Shown: positions 47,230 through 60,890, counted from the first letter of the stretch. The stretch: 64,000 nt of DNA from Pseudopyrenochaeta lycopersici (GCA_003313425.1 NHZP01000023.1:496001-560000), one strand, 5' to 3'. Translations and numbers: made by a program. The notes: generated from the letters alone by a model not told the origin.

Positions 47230-49470
47230 ATATTTAGCTTAAGGAGTCCTTATATACCTGTTGCGTATAGAGTTTATAATTCTTACCTATTAGTAGGCGC
47301 GACTCTAAAAAAGGTTCCTCTTAATACTTATTTAGTATCTTAACGTCTTTATACTTAAGGCAGTTAGAGTTAAGGCACGTTTACTATTATTACTAATTAC
47401 ATTCTCTATTAAAGACTAGCTATATTACTATAGTAGCTATAAGGTTGTTATTCCCTAGGAAATAGAGGACAGTCCTCTTATCCTATAGGTAGTTGTTACA
47501 TTTAACTTTAGGATAATTATACTATTAATATTTATATTAGTAAAATAAGTAAGGGAAGTATCCTTATTCTATTTTACTTAAGTAGTATATTATATATAGG
47601 TCTATAGTGCAGAAAGACTAGTAGATAATACTGTGTCGCTTATTGCGTGGATCTATTAAGTAGTCTAGTACTAGTTTCTATAGTCCTTTACGCATAGTAT
47701 GTAGGGCTTAAGCCGCCTCTACGCGCTTGTAATAGTCTCTGGCTTCTGCCTTTGTAAGGAGCTAGTTAGGGTTAATATTCTCTTTATTGTCCTCCTAATA
47801 CATTTATTACTTAAGCTAGATATAGATATCTTGTTTCTTATTGTCTGTAAGCACGATCTTGCTATAGGAATTAACTTAAAGATACCCTTATTATACTAGG
47901 TTCTTAGTGCCTAGTACGTAAAAAGTATCTTCCTGTTTTAGTAGTAGCATTATTTAGCGTTATAATACATATTTAGGGGTCTTAACTACTAGAGGTTCTA
48001 GTGCCTATATTTATCTAGCTTGTTAAAGTTTCTATAGTGCGTCTCTAATACTTATAGGTTGCTATACTTCATTAGCTTTCTCTACCTACTCTTATATTAC
48101 CTTCGTGTAATATTTAAGGTAATAGTAGTGTTCCCGCAATATATCTTACATTACTTATTTAGCTAGGATAATTATACTTATTCCTTATTTTATAGCTACT
48201 TCCTATTCTTCTTAGGTTAGCGCGTTAATATATTATACTTTATGCATATATTACGCGTATAATTAGTAGTTAAGTTCTATAATATCTTTTTCTGCCTCTG
48301 TAGGCGTTAATAGCCTTAGGGTTCCTAGTTAATGTTAATTCTAGAAGTTCTCCCTTTTCTAGTCCTTAGTTAAGAGTACTATAGTATTATTAAGGTCTTC
48401 CTTAGTATCTTTATAGACTAGGGATAGGGAGCTGTTACTCTCTTCCTTATCTTTACTATACTAGGTTCCTAGAATCCCTTTTTTAGTAGGTTCTAAGAGA
48501 GGTAGCTGTAATATTTCTACGTCTTAAGCCTCCTCCTCTTAAGTTATAACAACTTCCTATATTTTATTATTACTGTTTTCTTCTTTTATAACTATTATAT
48601 TAATCTAGGGGGTTACCTTATTCTTACTCCTACAGTCCTTAGCTATATAGCCTTTCTTATTACAGTTAAAATAGGTTATGTCTTTTTTCTTCTTACCCTT
48701 ACTTAACTTCCCTCTGTTAAGGTTATCTAGATACATTACCTTAGGGCCTCCTAATATATACTATTTAGGCACTCCCTATAGTTAATACTAGTGTTATAGG
48801 CGACTGTTATTTAGCTTATTATAATAATCTTTCTAGAGTTTCTTATCTTCTTTTATTTATCCTAGTTATTATCTTATAAGTCGTACGCGAAGCTTATAGA
48901 GCTCTATATCTAGTTAGATAGTCTTATTAATTAGGTTGTCTAGTGTTATAATTCTCGTGCCTGTACGCATAAGCTTAGTCTAGACGTCTGCTTTTAGGCC
49001 TTATTTATACATAGTCTTCAGGGTATTGTTATTCTAGCTAGTTTATCTAGCGTAACCTAGAAAATTGTTAGTGTAGTTAGCTGCAGACTTAGTTTACTGC
49101 ATATTTTAAATCTTGCGCTTTATAATAGTTGCCACGTTTAGGAGTCTAAACGCTTAGCGCATATATGCTTTAAATCTTTCTATATTCTTAAATATAACGA
49201 TAAGTTCCTAAGGCTTTTCGCCTTCGCTTATGTACTTAACTAGGTAAGGTTTCACCTATTTAGCAGCTTTGCCTCTTATGTAGCTAGACATAAGTACAGC
49301 TTAGTTGTTGTTGTCTATAGTAGTTACATTAAACTTAAAGAATAGATTAAATTAGAGTAACTATTCTTTAAGTTTAAAGCGATCTCTATAGAAGAGGTCT
49401 AGTTTAGTAACAGCGTTGCCTAGCCTAGTAGTATAATAGTTCGTGTTATCTATCTTAGTGTTACTTATCT
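47230..49470 (-). pseudogene. RLG-B gag, RIP-damaged
   Basis: The minus strand from about 49465 (start ATG mutated to ATA) reads SNTKIDNTNYYTTRLGNAVT and continues as a typical Ty3 capsid with a KSAANYTNNFLGYAR segment and YKQGLKADVQTKLMRTG. The zinc knuckle is at about 48640-48680 (TYFNCNKKGYIAKDC). It is better preserved than RLG-A gag and is the best guide to that protein, but TAG/TAA stops still break it. Confidence 0.75.
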
Positions 49471-49485
49471 TAAAGGTGTTTAAAG

Positions 49486-49847
49486 TGTAAAGAATCTTAA
49501 AAGCTATTAGTAAAGATAACTAATAAGACTATAAGGTTAGTTCTCTAGGATAGAGTAAGTAACTAGATAGAAGAGGGTTTAATACTAAGATAGTAAGAGG
49601 GCGCTTCTGTAAAGAGTACTAAGGGTTAAGAATAATTAGTATTACTATTACTATACTGTAGAGTATAATATTAAGTTAAACATAATAAGCTGTAAGAGTT
49701 TATTGCTGTAATCTATATACACAGCGCGCTCGTCCTTGGCAGAGCGAGCGGTCACGTGACATGTGACAGAGTAGAACACTAGCGCTTCCTGACTGGCTGC
49801 CAGCGTCTGAGGTTCTTCCTCCCTGTCCAGGATCTCAGATCCTAACA
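49486..49847 (-). repeat. RLG-B 5' LTR
   Basis: 362 bp, partner of 41063-41456, lacking the GC-rich palindromic block. The 83-codon frame at 49651-49902 is an LTR reading and not a gene. Confidence 0.9.
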
Positions 49848-49849
49848 GG

Positions 49850-52800
49850 TGTTGATTAGTAGGTATCTTTGGAGTATTCTGTAGATGTGCAGGCCAGGTC
49901 AAAGGTAGAAGTATAGAATAGTAGTATACTTATAGATTGTCTTAAGTTAATTACTATATGCTATAGGGCTATATTATGCGAGTCTATATACCTAATTATC
50001 TTATAGGATTCCTGTAAGGCCCCCTCTAGGATTTCTAGGTTTGTCTCTGTCCTATAGGACATAGTCTGTCTTAGCGTAGGTTTTCTAGGATTACGTAATC
50101 CTAGCGTTATTAGTTAGTTTAGAGGCTCAGTCTCTACGCTAGTCGTCTGTGCCTCCTCCCTTATCCTTATAACTGCCGCCTTCCTACTTCCTGTTCGTAA
50201 CACTATCCCCCTCTTTTATCCTTATATCCTTATAACTAACCTATAGCTTCTTATAGTACTACCTATTATTATTCTATTAGAGATTATATAAATACTATTA
50301 GTTAAGTTACTATAGTTTCTTATAAATATTATTTAAAAAAGAAGTTAGAGTATAAGATATTATTATTAAAAGAAAAGTATAGGAATTATTATTAAAATAG
50401 GGTATTATTATGCAAGCTAGTAGATATACTAGTTCTAAACTTTTCTTATCTAGATAAGGAATTAGCTTAGTTAGACGCGTAGGAAGCTAAGGCTAACAAC
50501 GTAGAAGAGAAGGCGTTAAATGCCCTTCTTACTACTTGCGCGAAAAAGAATTAACTTTATAAATAATAGAAGTTATTACAGCGTTGTAAATAATAATAGG
50601 TAGACAATTCTAGTCGTATCGCGGAAGAGATTAAAGCGTTAGAGGTAATTAAGAATGTTAACTGTAAGGTTGACGTTCTTAAATAAGGGCTAATGCTTAG
50701 TACTTCTGCCCTAGATTAGAGCGTCTTTACTCTATCCTAGCTTAAAGGTAATCCTCTTCCTCTAGGAATTACGTTATTAGATTAGGTTAGTTATAGTTCT
50801 AGTATCTAAGCTCCTTCTATTCCCTGTTATAGTTATATTTACTAATTTATTCTTTATAGTTTTTTAAGTTTAATTTTAGTTCCTAAGTATTTTTAGAGTT
50901 AGGGTATCCTTTCTATTTAACTAGATACTTATCCTCTCCGTACTTATATTCTATAATCTTAGAACATCGCATATTAAGAATCTTCTTAACTTTGTACTCT
51001 GTCTCCTCTTTAGTCTTGTACCTAAAGGTTTTTTATAGTAGCGTTACTAGGTGTGCAGGTTCTAATAGCTTAACGTAGAACCTTAGGTAGATTTTTACGT
51101 CTTTAGGTAGTTCTAATATATACGTAACTAGTCTATTACGTTATTTAATTAAAAACAGTCTAACTTTAACGTAGTCTAATCCCTTATTAGGTCGTTTCGT
51201 GCGTAGGTTTTTTATAAGTAAATATACTTTATTCCTCTTTTTTAGCTAAGGCGCTGTTTTTCTTTTCTTATTAATATATAAAATTTATTATCCTTATCTT
51301 TTCTTAAGTCTTTCTTATAATTATTTTAGCGTTACCTGTAGTTCTCCTACTATCCTAACTATAGCTTCTGCTTTAATACTTAGAAAGTTTCTTTTAAACA
51401 GGTTTAGGTGTTTTCTATAGTAGGCGTAAAACAGTATTTCGCCTATTACTTTAGATTTACTATTATTAAACGCGATTTAGGCTGTAGGTAATAGTAATAC
51501 CTAGTTATTCTATTATTTATTATAATATACTTGTAGGTATTATTTTAGGGTTCTATTTATTTATTCTGTTTATCTGTTAGTTTCTAGGTAGTACGCTATA
51601 GATAGTTTTCTTTAAGTGCCTATCTTAGCTATAAAGGTTAACCAGAAATTAGACGTAAATAACTTATCTTTATTACTAATAATAGTTTTTAGTATACTAT
51701 ATAGTATTAGAATATTTAGTCCTTTATTATTTCTGCGAGTTATAGTACTATAAAATTCTTTCTAAACAGTATAAACTCTGCGTATTTAATATATCTGCAT
51801 ACTACGTTGTATATCGTATTATACTTATATCTAGTTACTTTATCTGCAGACTTAAGTAAGTCTGTAATAAAGTCTATTACTATATCTTCCTATAGCTTTA
51901 TAAGTACTTTAATTACCTGCGACTTACTGTAGAGTGCATAAGTAGTATGTTTATTTTGTTAGTAGGGCACATATTTCATAATATATATCTTTACTTTCTA
52001 TCTTAGATTCTTAATATAGTAGTTTTATTAGATAAGTTCTATAGTTTTTATAACTCCTAGGTATCTATATATTAGGTTATTATAGTGTTATTAGATAATA
52101 ATCTTATGTAGGTCCTTAGAGACTTCTACTTATATTTTTAAGATTATATAGTATTCTTGCAAAGGTCCTAAAGTTCTATCTTTATTTATTTTTAGGATTA
52201 CTATATAAACTTTAGTTTTCTTCCTTATTATATTATATCTTCTACTTAGAGCGTCTACTCTCCTATTTTCTTTTCCTAGTGTGTATATAATCTTAAATTT
52301 ATACTATCCTAAGAGTTCTAACTATCTTACTTATCTATAATTAAGTTATTTAGTTATTATAAAGTATATTAGGTTTTAGTAGTCTATGTAAATAGTAAGT
52401 TCTAAGCAACTTTCTACGTATACTCTCTAATATCGCAGTGCATTAATAATAGCTTTAAGTTCTTTATTATAGATATTATATTATTCTTCTGTTTATAAGA
52501 ATTTTTATAAGTAATACGCTATAGGGTGCTATTTACTATCTTTTTTCTATAAAGCTACTACTCTAATTGCGAGATCTAACGCATCTGTTTTAATCCTTAG
52601 TAGTTATCTACTAGTAAATAATATAAGTACTAGTTTAGCTATGCAGGCTTCTTTTAGTATTTTAAAAGCTCGTTACTACTCTTTATTCTAGTCCTATTTC
52701 TCTTCTTTTTTTATTAGTCTTATTAAGGGTGTTATAATTCTAGCAAAGTCCTTAATAAATTATTAATTAAAGTTAATAAATCTTAAGAATAACTAAATAT

Positions 52801-53090
52801 CCTTAACTATTTATAGTGTCTTCTATTCTTAGATTATCTTAATTTTAGACTCGCTAATCTATACTCCTTATCTTCTAACTATATATCTTAGGAATTCTAC
52901 TTCTTCTTTATAAAATTTATACTTTTCTAGTTTTAACTCTAGGTAGTAGTTCCTTAGTTATTATAGTACTTCTTTAACATAGTCCTAATATTTGTCTATA
53001 TTCTTTAAGTATACTAAAATATTATCTAGGTAGGCTATAGTATATATATTAAGATATTCTACTAAGATATTATTAATTAAGTCTTAATAC
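49850..53090 (-). mobile_element. RLG-F: truncated Ty3/gypsy element
   Basis: On the minus strand a purine tract AAAAGAGGGGGATAG is followed by TGTTACGAACAGG at 50207, the start of an LTR that ends at CTAATCAACA (about 49850), 358 bp. Upstream coding (minus, about 53.09-50.9 kb) has the RT catalytic loop as TIAYLDNILVYLKN near 53000-53050, then RNase H and integrase. The element stops within RT exactly where the 373-bp repeat begins, so its 5' half and 5' LTR are missing. RLG-B inserted at the very end of this LTR. Confidence 0.7.
50900..53088 (-). pseudogene. RLG-F pol fragment (RT, RNase H, integrase)
   Basis: Starts in mid-RT at 53088 with LINNILVEYLN and the YLDN catalytic box, followed by LKLEKYKFYKEEVEFLRYI. 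RNase H and integrase regions parallel RLG-B. RIP-type stops are abundant. Fragmentary and dead. Confidence 0.7.
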
Positions 53091-53463
53091 TGTGCCGTTG
53101 CACAGGGTACCTGGGCAATCAGGTGATGATGGGTTTCCTTTGTCAGCGAGATTTGATGATAAGACTTGGAGATGCGAGAGATCTCAACGTCATGCACCAA
53201 AAAACCATGCACTACACTCCACAATAATTTACTTTAAAACTAAGATTTTGCAAAGTAGCTAGTGCATTAGTTACGTCAATTCAATAAGATTTCAGACCAT
53301 TTTGTTTATTACTTTTAATCAGGCTCTATACTTACCTTCGTTTCTAGCAGACTGCACAGGCAGGGCTGCTCCTGTTATTCACGCACGCTTAGATTCTAAC
53401 GTTTCCTCTTATTCACAACACTAGAACTGCAGGATTATGCTAAACTACCTTATTAACTCTATA
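53091..53463. repeat. Interspersed repeat, copy 2 (partly RIPed)
   Basis: About 373 bp, beginning TGTGCCGTTGCACAGGG and ending ACTCTATA. It aligns to 33763-34140 with mostly C-to-T and G-to-A changes and one small indel region near 53203. No flanking duplication is evident, and it coincides with the truncation of RLG-F. Confidence 0.8.
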
Positions 53464-53868
53464 TATAATAGCGAAGCCTAAGGGGCATAACAGTCTGTTC
53501 TAGTTAGGCTACAGCTAATAAGAGTAGAAAAAGCCTACATGGTATTAAACTGTTAACGTTAAAAACATAAATATAAGAGCGCTATATTATGATACAGAGA
53601 TTATAGGATTACCTAGAAAGAGCTAGGTGTCTATTTAACTCTAACAAACCTTTGAGAGGGATAGCGCTGTTGCGGCTAGCCTTCGGAACCTTTAAGAGGG
53701 ATGGCGCTGTTGCGGCTAACCTTTGGAACCTTAGAGAGGGATGGCGCTGTTGCGGCTAACCTTCAGAACCTTAGAGAGGGATAGCGCTGTTGCGGCTACC
53801 CCCTCTATATTTTTAGAGCTAAGAGTTAACAGGGACTAGCTCTATTAAGGCTGTATCCTTATTATCTT
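53464..53868. repeat. Junction region with a four-copy 40-bp tandem repeat
   Basis: At 53647-53799 a 40-bp unit is repeated about four times; each copy contains GAGGGATGGCGCTGTTGCGG or a one- or two-base variant. The unit is GC-rich and lacks heavy RIP. It lies just before the RLG-D coding region and could be part of its 5' LTR or leader, but I could not define LTR ends. Confidence 0.7.
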
Positions 53869-54089
53869 GCTATAATAAATTAAGACTTCCTATATAATAA
53901 GCAGAAGCTAACTTAGTAGTAGCAGGATAATAATAAGAATAAGAATAAGATAATAGAAAACAGAAACAAGAATAGCTATAAATAATTAGGAAACAATTCA
54001 GAAGTAGTACAGTATTAGATTTTAGTTAATTATCAGCGTTAGTAAGGAACTGCCTAGTAGTTGCAGTCTCCTTATTTAGTTATACTAAA

Positions 54090-56300
54090 GGGCTGCAGCA
54101 GCCTATTTAGGATTTAGCCTTTAGCTATCTTTATAGCTAAATTAACACTAGATTCGCTGTCATTTAGATTAGATCTTACGCTAGCTATTAAGGTTATTAA
54201 AAAACACACTATAGATACTAGTAAAGTACTTGTGCTTATAAGGCTAGCGAGGAAAGACTTTCTATTTACAGGAAAAGACGTTACTAAGTTCCTAGATAAC
54301 TTTAATTGCTAGGCAGATAATAGCAGCTATAATAACTATTAAAAGATAAGAATCTTTCTAGATTTCTATAACACTATATATAGAAGCTTTATTAAAAAAA
54401 TAAGGCTATATAGGGTACTAGACTAGAAGAAGCTTTAAGAAGTAATAAAAGAGTATTAGCATGATTAAGATGTAGCTTAACGCATAGGAACGCGAGCGTT
54501 CCTAGAGACCTATATTTCTAAGACGTTAAGAAAATTCCTAGGACTATCTAAGTATTTAACTAACTTTACAGCGTATAGTAACGCTTGTATTAAGATAGGC
54601 CAGCTGCATAGGATAGAGGCTGGCTTCTTTTTGCTAGAGGCCTTCTAAGAGAAGACTAGGATATAATCTTTATCTATATATATAAAGGGCTGATTCTAGA
54701 TAAGCTAGAGAGTTTTAATATTAAGAAGATTTACACGTATCTTAAGCGCGTGTACTGCTAGAGAGAGGGGATAAAACAGATATCCCCTAGCTATACAGAA
54801 AGAGAGGCTAAGCTTACACACCAGATCCTAGGTTAAGAAAAGAAAATATTAATAGCTGAGCAGCTAAAAGATGCGGTTAATAACTATAAGAAAAGTAAGG
54901 TTTAAGAAGAAGCTAGGCCTGCTCTTCTACCTAGTGTAGATCTAGAGGTTTAAGACCTTATTTCAGCCCTTAGCGACTAGAAGATTAGCCTAGCTAAGGT
55001 TAATGAGATAATAGTTTATCCTAAACTAGGTTAGATTCTAAGGAACCTAGCTACGTACGCGTACTTTATTAGCTGAGTCGTCTTAAGAGATAATGCTAAG
55101 TAGCTACTATTAGAAAGGAATAATAGCTCTTACGTGACGATAGCTCCTCGCAGCTTAAATCCTTAGTAAGGCGCAATTACTATCTAAGGCTGTGAATATT
55201 AAAACACTTGTAATATGTGTAACCTCCCTAGTTATATTACTAGAGAATGTAAGCTATATTAGCTGCTTTTGCATCTTAGCTAGATTAGCTTTAAGTAGAA
55301 TAAGGAAGTTAGATATAAGACTTACTATTTTAGTCCTTTACATAAGAGGTTAGGACAAATCTAAGGAACTGCACTCTAAACGCTACAGCTCTATTAGTTA
55401 AAATAGAAAATTTAGGAGTATTATAGAGTTACTAATAATGTCCTAGATTAGCTAGCGTTAGTAGTATATCTAGAGAAGTTTAATAGAGTAGACTTAAGGC
55501 CTACTTAATATTAAAAGCTTAGACTACTAGCTGTGTAGTAATAGAAGGTAGTTAGTCCTAATACAAATACGATTATAGAAGATAGATATAGCAGGACAGC
55601 TATAAGCCTAGCTAAGGACCTACTAAACTTTTAGAACGTTAGGATATTACTAAGAGGCTTAACTAAGGCGTGTTTTACCCTTAATAAGGTTACATCTTAG
55701 GATATTATTCTTAGTGCTTTTAAGGAAGGAGCAGTAAATACTAGCTTAACTTATACAGTAACACGCTCTTAAACGCGTTAGAATATTAGGAAAGATCTAG
55801 TTCTTAAGAAAGTTAGGCAGAGTAAAGTGTAGAAGTAAGCTCCTGCTAAACCTCCTTATTCTAAGTAACTAAAGTAAGTTATAGTTAAGGACTATTATAT
55901 ACCTGCTATAAGGGGTAATACTATATTTAAACTAATAGATATTAAGGAATTTAAGCGAGTAGAGCTAATTCTATTCGCTAGCTAAGCCTATAATAAGCTA
56001 TTCTCTCTTATATAGCCTCTAGATAATAATAGAAGCTTTTAAGATTTAAAAGCTAAGCCTGAATTTGTTAGTTAGAATAAGAAAAAGAAGAACTAGAATA
56101 ACAGCCTTACTAACACAGAGCTCTGTTATTTGCTAGGCCTGTATCTAAACTATATTACTACTACTATGCTGCGTTAGGAGGTGCGTAGTATGACTTTTAG
56201 GGACCTTATAAGCTAACATTAGCTTTAAAAATAAGTTAGAAATATATTAAAAGTAATTAATAAGCCTACTGCGTTGTTAGCTAGCGTAAACGCTGTAGAA
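54090..56300 (+). pseudogene. RLG-D gag, RIP-inactivated
   Basis: Degenerate protein-like sequence upstream of the protease and of the first hairpin repeat, in the same place as gag in RLG-C. No zinc knuckle or capsid motif could be named. Frequent TAG/TAA stops. Confidence 0.5.
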
Positions 56301-56318
56301 TTAAGTATTAGGCTGGCT

Positions 56319-56374
56319 AGCTAATTAGTAATCGCTAGGTCAGCTAAGCGAGACCTGTTAGAACCTGATTAGCT
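56319..56374 (+). repeat. RLG-D hairpin repeat, copy A (between gag and protease)
   Basis: 56 bp from AGCTAATTAGTAATCGC to CCTGATTAGCT. The termini pair (AGCTAATTAG with CTGATTAGCT) and AGGTC pairs with GACCT inside. It is 46/56 identical to 61089-61144 and shares ends, size and core (GCTAAGC, GACC) with the RLG-C repeat. Confidence 0.8.
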
Positions 56375-56599
56375 GACACTGCAGTGCCTTACTCTGCATA
56401 ACCCTGCGTTCACCCATATTATTAGGGATGTTTAGAGGTATTTTTCTAATAAAGAAAAGGTTAAATTAAATTAAGAAGAGACTATTAGTTTTAAAAAAGG
56501 ACTAAATTTAGGGCTTAACTTAATATAATTTAGGACTTTTAATGCCTAAACTAGGTATAAGGCCTTAGGAATATATAATACTTAGTATAAAGCTTTAGT

Positions 56600-59500
56600 T
56601 AATCCTACTAAACAAGAAGCTATAATAATTTAAAAGAAGATAGGCATAGCCTACGTGTAGTGTAACCTTCTAACCTGCTAGGCCTTATTTAATAGGCATG
56701 TAGTAAAGTGTCTTATTAACACTAGCGCATAGATAAACCTTTTAAGATATAGTGCGGCTAAGGTATTAAAGCTTATATATAAAGACTATAAGTAAGGTAG
56801 CTTATATTAAAATAGAGTAGTTACTGTAAATAGAAGTACTAATCCTTTTATAGGAACTGCGTAGAGTGTCCTAGTTAAAGTAGGGGAGGTAACTATTATT
56901 AGTTACTTTAGGATTATTTAAAACCTAACGAGATTAGCGATTTTAGGTAGACCTTAGTGCGCTTTAGTAAGGTTATTAATTTAGTATAACGTATATAGAA
57001 GGATTACATGCAGGATTATTTCTAAGAATAGAGACAGAAACGCCGTCTTTATAGCCTCTAATCCTGCTCTACTGCATCTAAGAGACTATATACTAACTCC
57101 TAAAGATAAGGAAAACACGTAGCAGACACCCTTTCTAGGGAGGAGTATCTAGATTTAAGTAGAAAATACCTAAGGCAATATTTTAGTTTAGAATCTTATT
57201 TATCTTATACTTAGGTTAAGTATATTTAGGAGGCTGAGTTTATAAAAGCTTCTATTAGATTTAGCAAATTTTTACCTATTTTTATAACTAATAATAAGCA
57301 GTAATTTAAAGAATAGGCAAAATAAGTAATAAGCTATAGAGTTAGAGCCTCTAAGGATCCTTTAGCAGTGCGAGAATTAGAGTCTTTTTTAGTTATATAT
57401 GAACTTAACTGTTAGGCGTAATAGGAAAAGAGAAGGAAGTGTATAGATAGTTAGGTTAATACCCTGCATAAGAGGGTAGCTAATAAGGTACAACCTGTAG
57501 ATATTCCTACAGTATTAGATATTAAAGAGTTCAGGCGTAAGGATTAGAAGTAATATGCTGTTAAACTATAACTCTTAAGAAAAAGTCTAAGACCTCCTAA
57601 TATAGGGCCTTTTAATTACTTTTTTAAATATAGATATGCAGTATTTCTATAAGGCATAAGATTAACACTAGAAAGGCTAGCCTTATAAAAGTTTAGATCT
57701 AAGTTAATAAAATTAGAAGTTTAGCTATTTATTAAAATGTTAATAAACAGAGAAGGCGTAATCGCTTTCACTTTCTCTAAGACAGGATAAATTATTAAGG
57801 ATATATGTCCTCTATATAAGATACAGACTATTAAATATAAAGCTTAGTAAGAAAAATTATTTCTAATAGCGTAAGCTGTTAAGGAAGAGGTAGTTATAAT
57901 ATTTAATAATAGACTTAATTAAAGAGTACTAGAAAGATACGCTAGTTAGTACAGAAACTTATAGTTTCTAGTTAAAAAGAAGGATAAGAGTTATTAGATA
58001 ATACTTAGGTTAATTAAGATAAACGCAGTGTCTCTTAGGGATGCTAATCTGCCTCTAATAGTAGATAAATTCTCTAAGTGTTTTAGTAGATGTCGTATTC
58101 TGTCTCTTATAGATCTATTCTTAGAGTATAACTAGATTATACTTTATCTAGATAGCAGAGACATAACTACCTTTTATACGCTAGTTAGTTTGCTTTAATA
58201 CTATACAATAGTTTAAAGCGCGACTAACTTAGTTACAGTCTTTTAGTAAGTAGTTATAAAGATTATAAAGGATTATTAGCTACATACTATTCCTTTTATA
58301 AATAATATTACTACTAGCGGTCCTAAAACTAACTATAGAAGAGAAGAAGTATTTCCTAGAGTAAGAAAATATATGTTAGAACATATTTAGTAGCTAGACA
58401 GGGCTCTAGCTAACGTAGAAAGAGCTAGAGCTATAATTTTAGGTAAGAAGTATTATTAGGGAGTCTCTAGATTAGGGGTAGTTAGATATAAGGTTACTGC
58501 GTAAGGGAGATATCTAGATTAATAGAAAGTAGCTAAGATTCTAGATTAGCTAGAATACAGAAACGTAAAAGAAGTAAGGGCGTTTATAGGTATCTGTGTC
58601 TACTATAGGATATAGGTGCCTAGCTTTACTATTTGCGCGAAGCCCCTATTCTAGTTAATAAGGACTAGCGTTAAATAGATATAGCAGGAGGCTTAATAAG
58701 AGGCTATGCGTACCTTAAAGTAATATATTACTTTAGCCCTAGCGTTAGCAAGTCCTAATTATAAGAATAGAGGTATGCTTTTTATAGTAGTAGATGTAAG
58801 TAAGGAAGGCGCAGGCGCGTCTCTTAAACAGATTAGAGCAGACAGAAAAAGACATCTATGTTAATTTAAAAGTATAATATAGTTAAAAGCTAAGAGTCTC
58901 TAGTACTTAATAAAGCTTAAGTGCAAGGCAGTATTATAGGCACTAAAGAAATTTAGAACCTAGCTATATAGACAACATTTTACTATTAAAACAGACGCTT
59001 AGACGCTTATTTATTAACTTAATAGATTATCGCCTAACGTTTCTAGGTTAGTCTAAAACAGGTAGCTTGCTGCTATCCTTACTTAGGACTTTAATATTAA
59101 GTATATTCCTAGAAAGAAGAATGTTATTACTAATATATTGTTATGTTATCTAAAGCTAGAAGGATAGGAATAGCTAGACAAGACTAAAGATAACCTTAAA
59201 GATTTTATTAAAAACCTTATTACTAACCTTAAGTTTGCCTCGCCTGCTAAGACGAGTAAGGTACTAAATAAGTAATACTTAGATAAGTTAGAAGCGATTA
59301 CTTAGTTCTTAATAAGATTTAAGAAGCCTGAAGGCCTTACGAGGGCACAACTTTAAGCATAGAAAAAGAGGGTAATAAATTTCTTTATGCGAGAAGGCTA
59401 TCTATTCTAAAAGTCTATAAGGAATATAGCTATTTATTAAGTTATAGATAATCCTAATCTAAAGACTATAGCTATATAGGAAGTACATTAATAGATTAGT

Positions 59501-60890
59501 TACAGAAGAGTAAACAGCATCTATTTAATACTTGCTTAATAATACTAGTAGGAAAGGATACATAAGGAGGTGCGACGCATAATTATATTATATAAACAGT
59601 GCTAGCAGAGATTATTAAGTCGCAAGTAAGAGATACTAATAAATACCTACTATTACGCGTTATAAGAATAAGTTACTATAGACGTTATTTACATGCTGTA
59701 TTATTAAGGAAAGAAATTTATTATAATTACACAAGAATACCTTAGTAGATAGCTAGAGGCACAAGTAATAGCTAATAATAAGTTATCTACTATTACTAAG
59801 TTTTTATATAAGGAAATCTTATGTCGCTAGAGTATAATAAGGACACTTACTATAGACAGCAGACCTAATTTTAGAAAGGTAGTTAAAGCCCTTACTAAGA
59901 TTTATTATATTAGGAGGATCTAGGTATTAGTATACAACCCTTAGGCTATAGGAAAAATTAAGGGTAGTTACAAGCTAATATATAACGCACTTATAAAGCT
60001 TCCTAGACCTTAAGTTAATAATCTTCTAACTATATTATAGGTAGATAGAATTTCTACGCAGAGTTAGACTAGATATTCTCCTTATTAGTTAGTTACTAGT
60101 TAGAATCTAGTACTTCTAATTAAGCTTACTCTTCTAACATAGCAGATATTACTATTCAGATAAGTAATATTAAGAGGCTAGTTATTAGCAGTATAAGCTA
60201 TACAGCTAGATTTAAGAGATTAATTTCTTAAGGACGCAGTATTAAGAACTAAGCGCCTACAACGCAAAAAGAAGGAATATTAGGACGATTATAGGGAGAT
60301 TTGTTAAGAAGAAATTATAGATAATAACTTTATACTAATGTAGGACTTAGCTAGAGATATTAACATATTAAGAGATAAGAAGCTTATAAGCAGATAGCTA
60401 AGACTATATAAAGTCTTTTTACACTAACTAAAATAAAGGTAACTATTAACTTATAAACCTTAACAGCACGCAATTTAGAAATACTACCCTAAGATAGAGA
60501 CTTAAGCTGTAGGTACCTTAAGATAAAAGCAAAGTTACTTAGGAGTATTAAGGTTATACAAAGCTATAGGATCCTTTATTATAGGATGCTAAAGCTAACT
60601 TTTTACTACCGCCTGCTTAATCTAATAAACTCTTAAGATAATAAGTTTACAGTTATTAAGAATCTTAACTAAGACGCGATTTAGTTATAAGAGATAGAGA
60701 ATAATCCTCCTATAAACTTAGATTTATCTAAAGATATAATATAGCTAACTATACGCAGCTATCCTATTATTATACTAAGATCTTTAATAGAGACTAAGAG
60801 ACGACAATATGTTTAAATACCTAATTTAGAAATTAATTCTAACTTAGAAGATAAGCTTACTTAAGCCTAGAGGACGGGCTTTTATCTTAA
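56600..60890 (+). pseudogene. RLG-D pol (protease, RT, RNase H, integrase), RIP-inactivated
   Basis: Protease VKCLINT near 56710 (DTG to NT), then KVGEVTIISYF parallel to RLG-C KVGEVVIRTHF. RT: RILSLIDLFLEYN near 58105-58140, catalytic loop PFINNITTSG near 58293-58320. RNase H: DVSKEGAGASLKQ near 58790 and IKTDA near 58988. Integrase region about 59.5-60.4 kb with TKFLYKEILCR and KVVKALTKIYYIRRI. Same gene order and motifs as RLG-C pol on the other strand. Confidence 0.78.

Larger units (their letters stand above)
41063..49847 (-). mobile_element. RLG-B: Ty3/gypsy chromovirus, sister of RLG-A, carrying hAT-1
   Basis: LTRs at 41063-41456 (3') and 49486-49847 (5') begin TGTTAGGATC and end GATTCTTTACA or GATTCTTCACA on the minus strand. 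A perfect 5-bp duplication GGTGT flanks the element (41058-41062 and 49848-49852). The polypurine tract AAAGGAGGAAGGGGATAG precedes the 3' LTR on the minus strand. Without hAT-1 and its duplication the element is about 6.94 kb. Gag, protease, RT and integrase closely match RLG-A and fix the ancestral continuity of the interrupted RLG-A pol. Confidence 0.92.

Noticed and set aside
49651..49902. 83-codon minus-strand frame
   Set aside because: Lies almost entirely within the RLG-B 5' LTR.
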